Below are positions 7,321-14,471 of a DNA stretch of 49,655 nt, piece by piece. A program made the position numbers and the translations under genes. The stretch is taken from the NCBI GenBank assembly GCA_025362395.1, contig JANYGK010000067.1, positions 1 through 49,655 of the forward strand, given 5' to 3'. Source of the stretch: Bacteroidota bacterium (GTDB lineage Bacteria > Bacteroidota > Bacteroidia > B-17B0 > Aurantibacillaceae). The notes under the pieces are model-generated. The model saw only the letters and a program-made list of their open reading frames with translations, made no database searches and was not told the origin of the DNA. Each line of letters starts with the position of its first letter. Within the stretch, counting starts at the first letter, position 1.

Positions 7321-7471
7321 GGGTGTAAAAAATGCAGCTGCTAAAACGGTTAATATGGTTGTAAAATCCCAAGTTAGTCAAGTAGCTAAAAATGTTGCAG
7401 CTTCTACAACAACGGATAAAGCTACAGAGCAAAGACCAGCAGAGCCAGTTACTATTTATGCTAAATTCTAA
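7319..7471 (+). pseudogene. 3' remnant of an effector tip (no core)
   Basis: The frame gives GVKNAAAKTVNMVVKSQ and ends in TEQRPAEPVTIYAKF with a TAA at 7469-7471. The Ala/Val/Lys-rich character fits the end of a secreted effector. There is no start and no core, and its left end coincides with the end of boundary homology. The next gene starts inside it, as is common for effector/immunity pairs, which supports it being a former effector terminus. Confidence 0.55.
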
Positions 7472-8021
7472 AGTGAAGAAAAAGGTAAAAGATTGGTTAA
7501 TATTTATTTTAATTGCTTTAGGTGGCTTTGCTTTTTTTTATTCAATTTATTACATTTGTAAAAAAGAGAAAGACATTAAGAAACAGAGTATTAATAAACA
7601 TCTTGGAATTGATACAGCTAAGATTATAAAGACCGGATACTTAAAAGGAAGCTACGTTATAGCGAAATTTTCATATAATAATAAAACATATCAGGTAAAG
7701 GATTTTCCTCCATCAGATAGAAATATTACAGGAATGTGTTACCTAATAAAATTTGATAAGAATAACCCTGAATCAGCTCTAATTAATTTTACGCATCCAT
7801 TTTTTAATAAGAATGAATTTGTGGATAACACTGAAGGTATCGTACAAGATTTACTTGCAAGGAATATTTTAAAATTTTCCTATACAGTTAATGAAAAAGA
7901 ATATCTACAGTTTCAAGAATATTCATCTGAAAACACGGTTAAAAAAGGTAATACCTTTGTAGTAATATATAGTAAAAAAGATCCTCAAGTAGCATACATT
8001 AAACTATCTAATTATGATTAA
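7458..8021 (+). CDS. Membrane-anchored immunity candidate
   Basis: I chose the ATG at 7458 (187 residues) over an in-frame start at 7392. The protein then begins MLNSKVKKKVKDWLIFILIA with one N-terminal membrane anchor (about 14-32), and the start overlaps the effector remnant by 14 nt. The rest is a soluble domain with two similar halves: SYNNKTYQVKDFPPS followed by YLIKFDKNNPESALI, and SYTVNEKEYLQFQEYS followed by VVIYSKKDPQVAYI. That is the pattern of a duplicated DUF3592-like or SH3-like unit. The effector it matched is lost apart from its tail. No exact family is recognised. Confidence 0.6.
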   Translation: MLNSKVKKKVKDWLIFILIALGGFAFFYSIYYICKKEKDIKKQSINKHLGIDTAKIIKTGYLKGSYVIAKFSYNNKTYQVKDFPPSDRNITGMCYLIKFDKNNPESALINFTHPFFNKNEFVDNTEGIVQDLLARNILKFSYTVNEKEYLQFQEYSSENTVKKGNTFVVIYSKKDPQVAYIKLSNYD

Positions 8022-8205
8022 AAATTTCTTAGTAATACTATTTTTTCTATTGATAAATTTATTTGTAAAAGCTCAAAATTTTGAAGGTAAAGTATTGTAT
8101 AGAAATACGTTTGTGAGTAAATTACCAAATATATCAGAAGAAAAATTTAAAAAGCTTATAGGCTCAGAACAATTATATGTAATTAAATTAAATTGTGACA
8201 AATAG
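8014..8205 (+). CDS. Truncated exported protein, weakly DUF4412/GLPGLI-like
   Basis: The 63-residue product has a strong signal peptide (FLVILFFLLINLFVKAQ) followed by FEGKVLYRNTFVSK. That opening is like secreted DUF4412 or GLPGLI-type proteins of Bacteroidota, which are usually more than 180 residues. It stops after KLNCDK, so it is probably a 3'-truncated gene. It overlaps the previous gene by 8 nt. Family assignment is weak. Confidence 0.45.
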   Translation: MIKNFLVILFFLLINLFVKAQNFEGKVLYRNTFVSKLPNISEEKFKKLIGSEQLYVIKLNCDK

Positions 8206-8211
8206 TCTCAA

Positions 8212-9003
8212 ATGAAACATTTTAGAGTTTTGGTTTTATTAATGTTCATTTTTTTTAAAATTGAATCTCAAAATAAAATAAAATATGATTCATTGAATAA
8301 TAGTAAATATTTAAATTTATCTCTAAATTTTTGCTATACTAATACAGGCAAAATTTCAACAGGAAGTAAAGGTGTAAATTTTGGTATAGGATTTAATCTT
8401 GGGAGATTGTTTTCTAAAACATTAATTTTTACCCCATCTGTGGACATAAAAGTTTTTTCCGGTTTTTTCCAACATGATTTTAAGAAAGAGTTTGTATCTG
8501 ATTTTAATAATAATGTAAGTTTAAATAACCAAGATAGTTTAGGCGCTCAAACTTTATATAAAAGTTTAAACAACAATAACTCCTATTCTCACTACGGAAA
8601 TGTTTTATTTACTTACGGTATTAATTTTAGCCCATTTCCTAAAAAGTTTGCCGGACTTGGGATTTCAGTTAAAAAAGGAATTATTAGTTATAGATTTACA
8701 AATGCTAATTTTTTAGGAAATAATGCTCCTGATAATGCTTTTATATCTGTGCCAATAAATTACAATATTGAAATTACAGCAAAACCATTTTTAGAACTTG
8801 GCAAAATTAATTTTTTTAAATCAAATTTATTTTTTAAATATTTAATATCAAATATACGTATAGGGGTATTTTTTCAAGAGTTAACTTGGGGTAAAGCTAA
8901 ATTCGAAAACATTTCATTTAATTCAATTTTAACAAATGGTTTTATGCAAAAATATAAGTCTGATAGACAAATTGGATTATCAATTAAATTTGTTTATGAA
9001 TAA
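8212..9003 (+). CDS. Exported protein, probable outer-membrane beta barrel
   Basis: The 263-residue protein has a signal peptide (FRVLVLLMFIFFKIESQ). Aromatic and Gly-rich alternating strands follow (GVNFGIGFNLGRLF, NVLFTYGINFSPF, GLGISVKKGIISYRF). It ends DRQIGLSIKFVYE, similar to the last strand of small outer-membrane barrels. No specific family is recognised. It is the last gene before boundary repeat F and may be an accessory or immunity factor of the cassette. Its GC content is very low even for the array. Confidence 0.55.
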   Translation: MKHFRVLVLLMFIFFKIESQNKIKYDSLNNSKYLNLSLNFCYTNTGKISTGSKGVNFGIGFNLGRLFSKTLIFTPSVDIKVFSGFFQHDFKKEFVSDFNNNVSLNNQDSLGAQTLYKSLNNNNSYSHYGNVLFTYGINFSPFPKKFAGLGISVKKGIISYRFTNANFLGNNAPDNAFISVPINYNIEITAKPFLELGKINFFKSNLFFKYLISNIRIGVFFQELTWGKAKFENISFNSILTNGFMQKYKSDRQIGLSIKFVYE

Positions 9004-9011
9004 GGTAACGT

Positions 9012-9040
9012 GGTAGTGTTCAGATTAGCGCTTTTGCAAA
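9012..9040 (+). repeat. Boundary repeat copy F (short form) abutting an RHS core tract
   Basis: It starts GGTAGTGTTCAGATTAGC and ends CTTTTGCAAA, then passes straight into TTGGTAGTATCTGATGCC of the core tract. It has the same junction as copy B. Confidence 0.85.
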
Positions 9041-9157
9041 TTGGTAGTATCTGATGCCAAATTTATTGTATCTTCGGATAACGTGATAGATGTGACTGAT
9101 ATACTAACTCCTGAAATTGTAAGTGCTACAGATTATTATCCTTTTGGGATGCCGATG
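9041..9157 (+). repeat. RHS core anchor tract, copy 6
   Basis: It is nearly identical to 2914-3030 (four differences by eye) and encodes VVSDAKFIVSSDN to DYYPFGMPM. Similarity to the other cassettes weakens right after it. Confidence 0.8.
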
Positions 9158-10012
9158 AATGACCGTAAATTAAATTCTGCGGATTATAGATACGGCTTTA
9201 ATGGTAAGGAGAATGATCAAGAAACAGGAAATCAGGATTATGGTATGAGGATATATAATCCTGATATTGCAAAGTTCTTGAGTGTGGATCCTTTATTTAA
9301 ACAATACCCTTGGTATACACCATATCAATTTGCGGGGAATAAGCCAATAAAATATGTTGATATAGATGGATTAGAAGAAGGAGAACGAGCTGCCAAAGCA
9401 GGTGAAGCATTATTTAAGGCTACAGATAAGGCGGTTGAGGATGCTTGTAGAAAAGCGGGTTTAGGCCCCCATCAAATTTTAGTTGTAAAGGCTAATCCGA
9501 TAGATGCTTTTAGATCAAGAAACAGCAATAATTTAGCATATTCAATTCAAAAGTCTGCAGGTTTCGGCTTTCGAGAAGATGGTTCTGGCGATGCATTTAG
9601 ACATACTTATTGGAATGCTTTAATGAAAAAATCTGGGAATAGGGATTTTGCAAAAAAAATGGGCGAAGCTCATGAAAAAGATAGCCCAAATCCTAGAAAA
9701 TTAACAACAGTTATGGATTTAGCTAATAATGCAATTGGACAAAAACTTGCAGAAGATAATCCAAAATCTACAGAAAAAGAATTGGCTCTATTAACACTCG
9801 AAGCGGTAAAAAATGGGGGAACATATGTGGTTGAGAAAAATGAAAAAGGAGAAGACCAATTAGTTAAATCATTCTTAACGAATGAAGAATATAAATCAAT
9901 GAAAAAACAAATTGAATCATTTGATTTTGAAAAAGCAAAGAATGATTCAAAAAGTAATAACGTAGAATACGGAAAAGATGATGGAATTATTAAACAGGAA
10001 ACTAAACCATAG
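9041..10012 (+). CDS. Orphan RHS tip with DAFRH/AHE/MDLANN domain (DUF6973-like)
   Basis: The 323-residue frame opens at a nominal TTG. The core occupies residues 1 to about 110 (DYYPFGMPMNDR, DYRYGFNGKENDQE, YQFAGNKPIKYVDIDG). The tip has DAFRH at 184-188, AHE at 210-212 and MDLANN at 225-230. This combination of conserved His/Asp/Asn motifs is what I recall for the DUF6973 family found at the ends of secreted toxins. Its activity is not known to me; the His-rich motif spacing would suit a metal or nucleophile site. The C-terminal 50 residues or so are Lys/Asp/Ser-rich. The gene overlaps its immunity candidate by 35 nt. Confidence 0.7.
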   Translation: MVVSDAKFIVSSDNVIDVTDILTPEIVSATDYYPFGMPMNDRKLNSADYRYGFNGKENDQETGNQDYGMRIYNPDIAKFLSVDPLFKQYPWYTPYQFAGNKPIKYVDIDGLEEGERAAKAGEALFKATDKAVEDACRKAGLGPHQILVVKANPIDAFRSRNSNNLAYSIQKSAGFGFREDGSGDAFRHTYWNALMKKSGNRDFAKKMGEAHEKDSPNPRKLTTVMDLANNAIGQKLAEDNPKSTEKELALLTLEAVKNGGTYVVEKNEKGEDQLVKSFLTNEEYKSMKKQIESFDFEKAKNDSKSNNVEYGKDDGIIKQETKP

Positions 10013-10517
10013 TCTTTTTCTGATTTGCTTGACCGTTTATTTAATCGGTTGCGATAACTTTGTAGAAAAGCCTATTAAAATAATAGCTGATGATATTAAT
10101 GAAAAAAATCAATTAATCATTTCATACTTTCAAAGTATCGGTTCTACTAATTGCAAATCAATTTTTTTGGATTTCGTCATAATACACGACTCTATAAAAA
10201 TAAAAGATTGCTTAATACAATTTGATTCCGATAGTGTTTTTTTAATACCTGGAAACATGTTGATTGAAGATATCAATAAATCCGACAATTTACTTTTACC
10301 GGGTATATATACACCTGAGGGCAAAAGTTTTATGATATTTAAAAAAAACAATAAACACACAAAATTTATTAATATTTCAGATGATACATTATTTTTTGAT
10401 CTACAGTCTAATCAAAAGCTTGGATACTCAAAAACTGACAGCGATTTGTTAATAACGAAAATAGTTTATCCTAATGGTCGATTAGATTTGAAAATATCTG
10501 ATAAAAAGATTCCTTAG
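9978..10517 (+). CDS. Lipoprotein immunity candidate
   Basis: The 179-residue protein starts inside the effector (ATG at 9978, 35-nt overlap). It has a lipoprotein signal (NHSLFLICLTVYLIGC, lipobox LIGC). The mature part mixes beta segments (SIKIKDCLIQFDSD, KSFMIFKKNNKHTKFINIS). No family is recognised. The overlap with the DAFRH effector and the lipid anchor make it the likely cognate immunity protein at the envelope. Confidence 0.65.
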   Translation: MMELLNRKLNHSLFLICLTVYLIGCDNFVEKPIKIIADDINEKNQLIISYFQSIGSTNCKSIFLDFVIIHDSIKIKDCLIQFDSDSVFLIPGNMLIEDINKSDNLLLPGIYTPEGKSFMIFKKNNKHTKFINISDDTLFFDLQSNQKLGYSKTDSDLLITKIVYPNGRLDLKISDKKIP

Positions 10518-10547
10518 CAATTAAATAATTAATAAAGCAGTTAATCT

Positions 10548-10625
10548 GGTAGTGTTCAGATTAGCGCTTTTACAATAGTTAAAACATAATGTTTGGTAAT
10601 GTTCTTTGTCAACTGACTTAAAATT
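10548..10625 (+). repeat. Boundary repeat copy G (long form)
   Basis: It starts GGTAGTGTTCAGATTAGC and continues with TAGTTAAAACATAATG and TTCTTTGTCAACTGAC as in copy C. It ends at CTTAAAATT, where copy H begins. Confidence 0.85.
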
Positions 10626-10641
10626 GGTAATGTTCAGATTA
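10626..10641 (+). repeat. Boundary repeat copy H (minimal form)
   Basis: GGTAATGTTCAGATTA fused in frame to an effector tail (GNVQITSHYQ). It is the shortest copy, and two boundaries in tandem (G then H) suggest successive junctions at this spot. Confidence 0.65.
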
Positions 10642-10925
10642 CATCACATTATCAAGTTTTTACTCAGACTGACAAAGTTCAGGCTTCGGGAGGAAATGAT
10701 GTTACTTTGCCATTTGGAATTGGCGAATTAGGTAAAGCAAGCCGTGAATTTATGACTGCAAAAAGCATAGAGTATGTTAGTCCGGCGAAAAAGTTCAATT
10801 TAAATGGAAATCATCAGGGTTGGGATGAAATGAATTATAATGTTTGGCTCCCACAATTAAAATCTGAAAAATCAACCGAAGATTTAGGTGATGGTTCTTA
10901 CCAAAATACAAGACAGTTAGATTAA
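10626..10925 (+). pseudogene. 3' remnant of an RHS effector tip (longer copy)
   Basis: The open frame runs from the boundary repeat through VQITSHYQVFTQTDK, PFGIGELGK, GNHQGWDEMNYNVW and QNTRQLD to a TAA at 10923-10925. A TTG at 10707 gives a nominal 72-residue ORF. It has about 30 residues more at its left than the copy at 4568-4784 and no RHS core. The sequence gives no recognisable activity. Confidence 0.6.
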
Positions 10926-11047
10926 AAGAATATTTATAAATAAGAAGTAAACTCTATAATAATCTATTATATGATAAAAAAATTTGAAATAATAATTATT
11001 TGTTTGCATTTATAATCTCTTGCCATCCCTGTTATAAACGTTTAACA
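10709..11047 (+). repeat. Long direct repeat, copy 2
   Basis: It is the partner of 4568-4910 and is shorter by exactly the 4-nt deletion of one GTTT unit in the lipoprotein leader. Confidence 0.85.
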
Positions 11048-11451
11048 AAAGGAGATTGGAAAAAAAATCGGAATTAATTAAATATACAGATTTACCAAAA
11101 TTATTACAGGATACAATTATAAAATACTATGAGTCAACCTTTACAAAGGATACAACTGATGATTTATCAGATTTAATTTCATTTGATCCAAATAAAAAGA
11201 TGATTGATGTCGCATATTATGATGCGTATAGTAAAAAATTCAGAATTCCGTTCGGAAGATATTTTAAAATTGGCAGTAAAAAATATTTTATTCATTATTC
11301 TGAATTAGATTCTCCATTAATTTATTATAATAATTATTTATATTTTCCTTCGGGAGGCTTTTTTGATAAATCACTTGAACATAAATTATACTCTCAAGAT
11401 GAAAAAATACCGTACGATAAAAAATATTTTGTGAAATATAAATTAAAATAA
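10971..11451 (+). pseudogene. Lipoprotein immunity candidate, twice frame-disrupted
   Basis: This is a paralog of the gene at 4830. The leader starts at ATG 10971 but has lost one GTTT of the tandem pair present at 4861-4868, and the frame stops within 15 codons. After the conserved HPCYKRL codons, a second shift at an A8 tract (11060-11067) is needed to enter the long frame. The long frame is open from a TTG at 11056 (131 residues). Mature-region matches to the intact paralog include FTKDTTD, KFRIPFG and NYLYFPSG. Unless both shifts are sequence errors, the gene is dead. Confidence 0.65.
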
Positions 11452-11460
11452 GGTAAATGG

Positions 11461-11553
11461 GGTAGTGTTCAGATGAGTGCTTTGCAATAGTTAAAACATA
11501 AATGTCTGTAATGTTCTTTGTCACCTGACTTAAAATTCAATAAACAACATATT
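11461..11553 (+). repeat. Boundary repeat copy I (right end of array)
   Basis: It starts GGTAGTGTTCAGATGAGT, then TAGTTAAAACATAAATG, TTCTTTGTCACCTGAC and AAATTCAATAAACAAC. It combines segments typical of both long subfamilies and is the last copy, so it may be closest to the original 3' flank of the locus. Confidence 0.8.
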
Positions 11554-11579
11554 TAAAAGAGGGTTATATATCTCTTTTT
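11554..11579 (+). terminator. Probable terminator at right end of array
   Basis: AAAAGAG (11555-11561) pairs with CTCTTTT (11572-11578) across a 10-nt loop, followed by T-rich sequence. The equivalent stem follows boundary copy A. Confidence 0.45.
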
Positions 11580-11847
11580 ATTTGAGTTTAAGAGTGGATT
11601 TATAAGCGGTATAGAAATACCGGATGTATCTAATATAAAACCAAAATAGTTTTTTAGCACATGATTTATAAATGTATCTGTAAATTCTCCTCTGTGATAA
11701 TTATTATAAAAGCCCTGAATTTACTGTTTAAATGGGCTTTAGTGATATCTTCAAAACCTTATACTTGGGGGTAACCATCAAGGAACCAAAAGAAAACAAA
11801 GAACAAGTAACCGTGTTTATTAGCAGTACTTTTAATTAAGCCGATAC
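11580..11847. other. Gene-free stretch right of the array
   Basis: I see no supportable gene here. It contains a small hairpin CGGTAT-AGAA-ATACCG (11607-11622), a plus-strand open stretch of about 20 codons ending FISGIEIPDVSNIKPK, and an inverted repeat AAAGCCC/GGGCTTT (11711-11741) without a U tract. Confidence 0.5.
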
Positions 11848-11982
11848 TTAATAATGGAGTTCATATTCATCGGCATAGTCCTTTAATTCATTGCGAAAAA
11901 AATTATCAAATAAATCATTATCCTCACTTATTCTCCCCACATTAATTTTTAATGTTCTGGCTTTTTTAAAATATACTAATAA
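11848..11982 (-). pseudogene. 44-codon remnant in frame after the TPR gene stop
   Basis: Reading through the TAA of the neighbouring TPR gene (11983-11985), the same frame is open for 44 codons and contains KARTLKINVGRISEDND and NELKDYADEYELHY. The composition looks protein-like, but there is no start codon and no recognisable family. It may be the tail of a lost gene or chance. Confidence 0.25.
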
Positions 11983-13410
11983 TTATTTACAGCCGTTTTT
12001 AGATAGCTCATTATCTGCCGCTTCATTACCAAGCAGTTTTGCCTGCTTAAGGTCGGCACAGCAGCCCGCAAGGTCATTCATAAATTTTTTAAGCTTGCCC
12101 CTGTAATAAAAAGCCCTTCCGTTTTTAGGAGCAAGCTCTATTGCTTTGTTCAGGTCTGTTAAGGCTAAGGCATCTTTTTCCAATACATAGTACGTAATAC
12201 CTCTTTCTAAAATTGCGGATTTATAGCCCGGTTTTAAATTAAGGGCTTCATTAAAATCTTCTAAAGCCCCTTCGTAATTTTTAATTAAATACCTGCTAAG
12301 GCCCCTTTGGTAATATACATCGTAGTTTTTTTTTATGGTAAGGGCCGAGGTACAATCTTCTATAGCGCCGGCGTCGTCTTCCGAAATAAATTTACAAAGT
12401 GCCCTGTAATAATAAGCAGTTTCATCGGTATTGTCTTTTTGAATGGAACTATTAAGATCGCTTAGCGCCTGTACAAATTTATCTTCATAATAATAGTTTA
12501 TACCCCTCCATTTATAGTGTTTGGATTCATTTAATTTAAGGTCAATAGCGGCATTAAAGTCGGGCTCTGCTTCTTTATATTTATTAAGCTCATATTTTAC
12601 CAACGCCCTGTTATAATACGCCACCGCTTTTGAAGGGTCGAGCTCAATTGCTTTTGTGTTATCGGAAAGTGCCTTTTCATAATTTTTCAATTCAAAATAC
12701 GCTAATCCCCTGTTATAGTAAGCGGTTGCATACTTTGGGTCGTGTATAAGCACTGTATCATAATCTGCTACGGCTTCCTTATAACGGGCTAAGTTTATAT
12801 AATTTAACCCACGCCAAAAATAGGTATCATAGTAGGTTTTACGTGCTAAAGATTTGTTGCAATCGGCTACACTCCCTTCATAATCTTTTAAGTTATATTT
12901 GGTAATGGCCCTGTGATAATAAGCATTTTCGTAAGTGGGATCAGCGTCTGCGGCCAAGTCCAATATGGCAAGTGCCTCAGTATATTTTTTTAATTCATTT
13001 AAGGAAGCGCCTTTATACGTATAAGCCCTGTAATCGGGTTTTAAAGTGAGTGACGTATCAAAATCCGCAATGGCCGTAGTAAATTTTTTCAGTTGGTAAT
13101 GACATAATCCCCGGCTGTAATATACATCCTGTTTTATACGACCCAAGGTAATGCTTTTAGTAAAATTTGTAATCCCGTCTTTGTAATCTTTTAATTCGTA
13201 AGCGCATAAGCCGCGATTATATGTGGCAACCGGGTCGTCGGGCTTTCTTGTAAGATAATTGGTATACTCTAAATAAGAGCCTGTATAATCTTTATTTAAA
13301 AATTTTTTGTAAGCGCTGTTAAATACGGGGTCACCTTCTTCAACGTCTCTTTGCGCAATGCCGCAAACGGTAGCGTATAGAAGTGTGATCAGTAAAATAA
13401 GTTTATTCAT
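11983..13410 (-). CDS. Exported TPR-repeat protein
   Basis: The 475-residue protein has a signal peptide (KLILLITLLYATVCGIAQ, cleavage near residue 20) and then about 13 tetratricopeptide units across nearly the whole length. Typical units read AYYNRGLAYFELKNYEKA and AYYHRAITKYNLKDYEGS. It should form a superhelical binding scaffold in the periplasm or at the outer membrane. There is no catalytic domain and no type IX sorting tail. It lies 37 nt downstream of pfkA on the same strand, so co-transcription is possible. The partner is unknown. Confidence 0.8.
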   Translation of the reverse strand: MNKLILLITLLYATVCGIAQRDVEEGDPVFNSAYKKFLNKDYTGSYLEYTNYLTRKPDDPVATYNRGLCAYELKDYKDGITNFTKSITLGRIKQDVYYSRGLCHYQLKKFTTAIADFDTSLTLKPDYRAYTYKGASLNELKKYTEALAILDLAADADPTYENAYYHRAITKYNLKDYEGSVADCNKSLARKTYYDTYFWRGLNYINLARYKEAVADYDTVLIHDPKYATAYYNRGLAYFELKNYEKALSDNTKAIELDPSKAVAYYNRALVKYELNKYKEAEPDFNAAIDLKLNESKHYKWRGINYYYEDKFVQALSDLNSSIQKDNTDETAYYYRALCKFISEDDAGAIEDCTSALTIKKNYDVYYQRGLSRYLIKNYEGALEDFNEALNLKPGYKSAILERGITYYVLEKDALALTDLNKAIELAPKNGRAFYYRGKLKKFMNDLAGCCADLKQAKLLGNEAADNELSKNGCK

Positions 13411-13447
13411 CGGTATTTCATTAACGCATCTAAATTAACTAAAAATA

Positions 13448-14422
13448 TCAGGCAGATAAAATATCTAAAACATGTAATAATTCCGGATCAAGCTCGCTAA
13501 TGTGCTTAATGGCATCTTTGAAAGGCGTGTAGCATACTTTTTTATTAACGATGCCTATCATTTCGTTATTGTGTCCGTTTTGCAACGCTTTAACCGCGTA
13601 GTAGCCCATTAAGCTGGCATTTACACGTTCCATACAGGTTGGGTTTCCACCGCGTTGTATGTGTCCTAATATAGTTACCCTTACATCAAACTCAGGGCAT
13701 TCTGTTTTAATGATCTTGCTTACTTCTGTTGCCCCTCCTGTTTCATCGCCTTCCGCCACAATAATAATTTTACTGGATTTCGATTTTCGCCACGATTTTA
13801 TTTTACTCAGCAACACATCCACATCATCTTTTTTCTCAGGTATTAAAATAGCCTCTGCACCGCAACCTATCGCGCTTCTTAAAGCTATTAAACCGGCATC
13901 GCGCCCCATCACTTCTACAACAAAAATACGATCGTGGCTCTCGGCAGTGTCCCTTATTTTATCAATGGATTCTACTACATTATTAATAGCTGTATCGTAA
14001 CCAATGGTAAAATCGGTTCCTATAAGATCATTGTCAATAGTTCCCGGACAGCCAACTGTTTTTACGATATGGAGTTTACTGAATTCCAAGGCGCCTTTAA
14101 AACTGCCGTCACCGCCAATAACAATAAATCCGTCGAGCTGATGGGTATTAAATGTATTAAGTGCCGTTTGCATGCCTTCCGGGGTTCTAAAACGGTCGCT
14201 GCGCGCTGTCTTTAAAATAGTGCCGCCGCGGTGAATGATGTTAGATACTTTGCTTTTAGTCATCTTCATAAAATCATTTTCAATAATACCTTCATAGCCT
14301 CTGAAAAAAGCAACTACATCAATTTGCTCGCTGCGCGCGGTTCTAACAATGGCCCTGATACAAGCGTTCATACCGGGGGCATCCCCGCCTGAAGTAATGA
14401 GTCCTATTTTTTTTATCATCAT
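13448..14422 (-). CDS. pfkA: ATP-dependent 6-phosphofructokinase
   Basis: It phosphorylates fructose 6-phosphate to fructose 1,6-bisphosphate, the committed step of glycolysis, in the cytoplasm. I start it at the ATG ending at 14422 (MMIKKIGLITSGGDAPG), giving 324 residues, the usual length for bacterial PfkA. A longer frame to 14542 would run into the RND gene. Visible motifs are SGGDAPGMN (11-19, nucleotide loop), GGDGS (103-107, ATP/Mg), GTIDND (127-132, catalytic Asp) and MGR (172-174, sugar phosphate). Presence of GGDGS suggests ATP rather than pyrophosphate as donor. It lies 49 nt after the RND gene on the same strand. Confidence 0.95.
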   Translation of the reverse strand: MMIKKIGLITSGGDAPGMNACIRAIVRTARSEQIDVVAFFRGYEGIIENDFMKMTKSKVSNIIHRGGTILKTARSDRFRTPEGMQTALNTFNTHQLDGFIVIGGDGSFKGALEFSKLHIVKTVGCPGTIDNDLIGTDFTIGYDTAINNVVESIDKIRDTAESHDRIFVVEVMGRDAGLIALRSAIGCGAEAILIPEKKDDVDVLLSKIKSWRKSKSSKIIIVAEGDETGGATEVSKIIKTECPEFDVRVTILGHIQRGGNPTCMERVNASLMGYYAVKALQNGHNNEMIGIVNKKVCYTPFKDAIKHISELDPELLHVLDILSA

Positions 14423-14471
14423 ATGTATTTTTTTTATACCAATATGGTTCACGGTTTTAGTACTATTTAAT

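Larger units (their letters stand above)
1..11579 (+). other. RHS tip (toxin/immunity) cassette array
   Basis: Four openings of the same RHS core tract (left edge, 2914, about 5333, 9041) each lead into a different C-terminal domain. They are followed by small signal-peptide or lipoprotein genes. Nine boundary repeats punctuate the array (2027, 2885, 4463, 5325, 7217, 9012, 10548, 10626, 11461). Three further segments have only the 3' end of an effector gene plus an immunity candidate. No full-length RHS gene, integrase or transposase is visible. The region is visibly AT-richer than the chromosome to its right. In known RHS and other polymorphic toxin loci, displaced C-terminal tips lie downstream of an expressed gene and can be swapped in by recombination; I infer the same here. 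The array begins left of the window, so the parent gene may lie there. Confidence 0.8.

Noticed and set aside
2027-11579. Regularly recurring short repeats suggested a CRISPR array or integron attC sites
   Set aside because: Spacing is irregular (tens of bp to over 2 kb), the repeats are not palindromic, no GTTRRRY core is present and no cas or integrase gene is nearby.
11711-11741. AAAGCCC/GGGCTTT inverted repeat as a terminator
   Set aside because: It has a loop of about 18 nt, no U tract and no gene ending nearby.
13934-14215. Plus-strand ORF across pfkA
   Set aside because: It overlaps the conserved catalytic part of pfkA and has no recognisable protein features.
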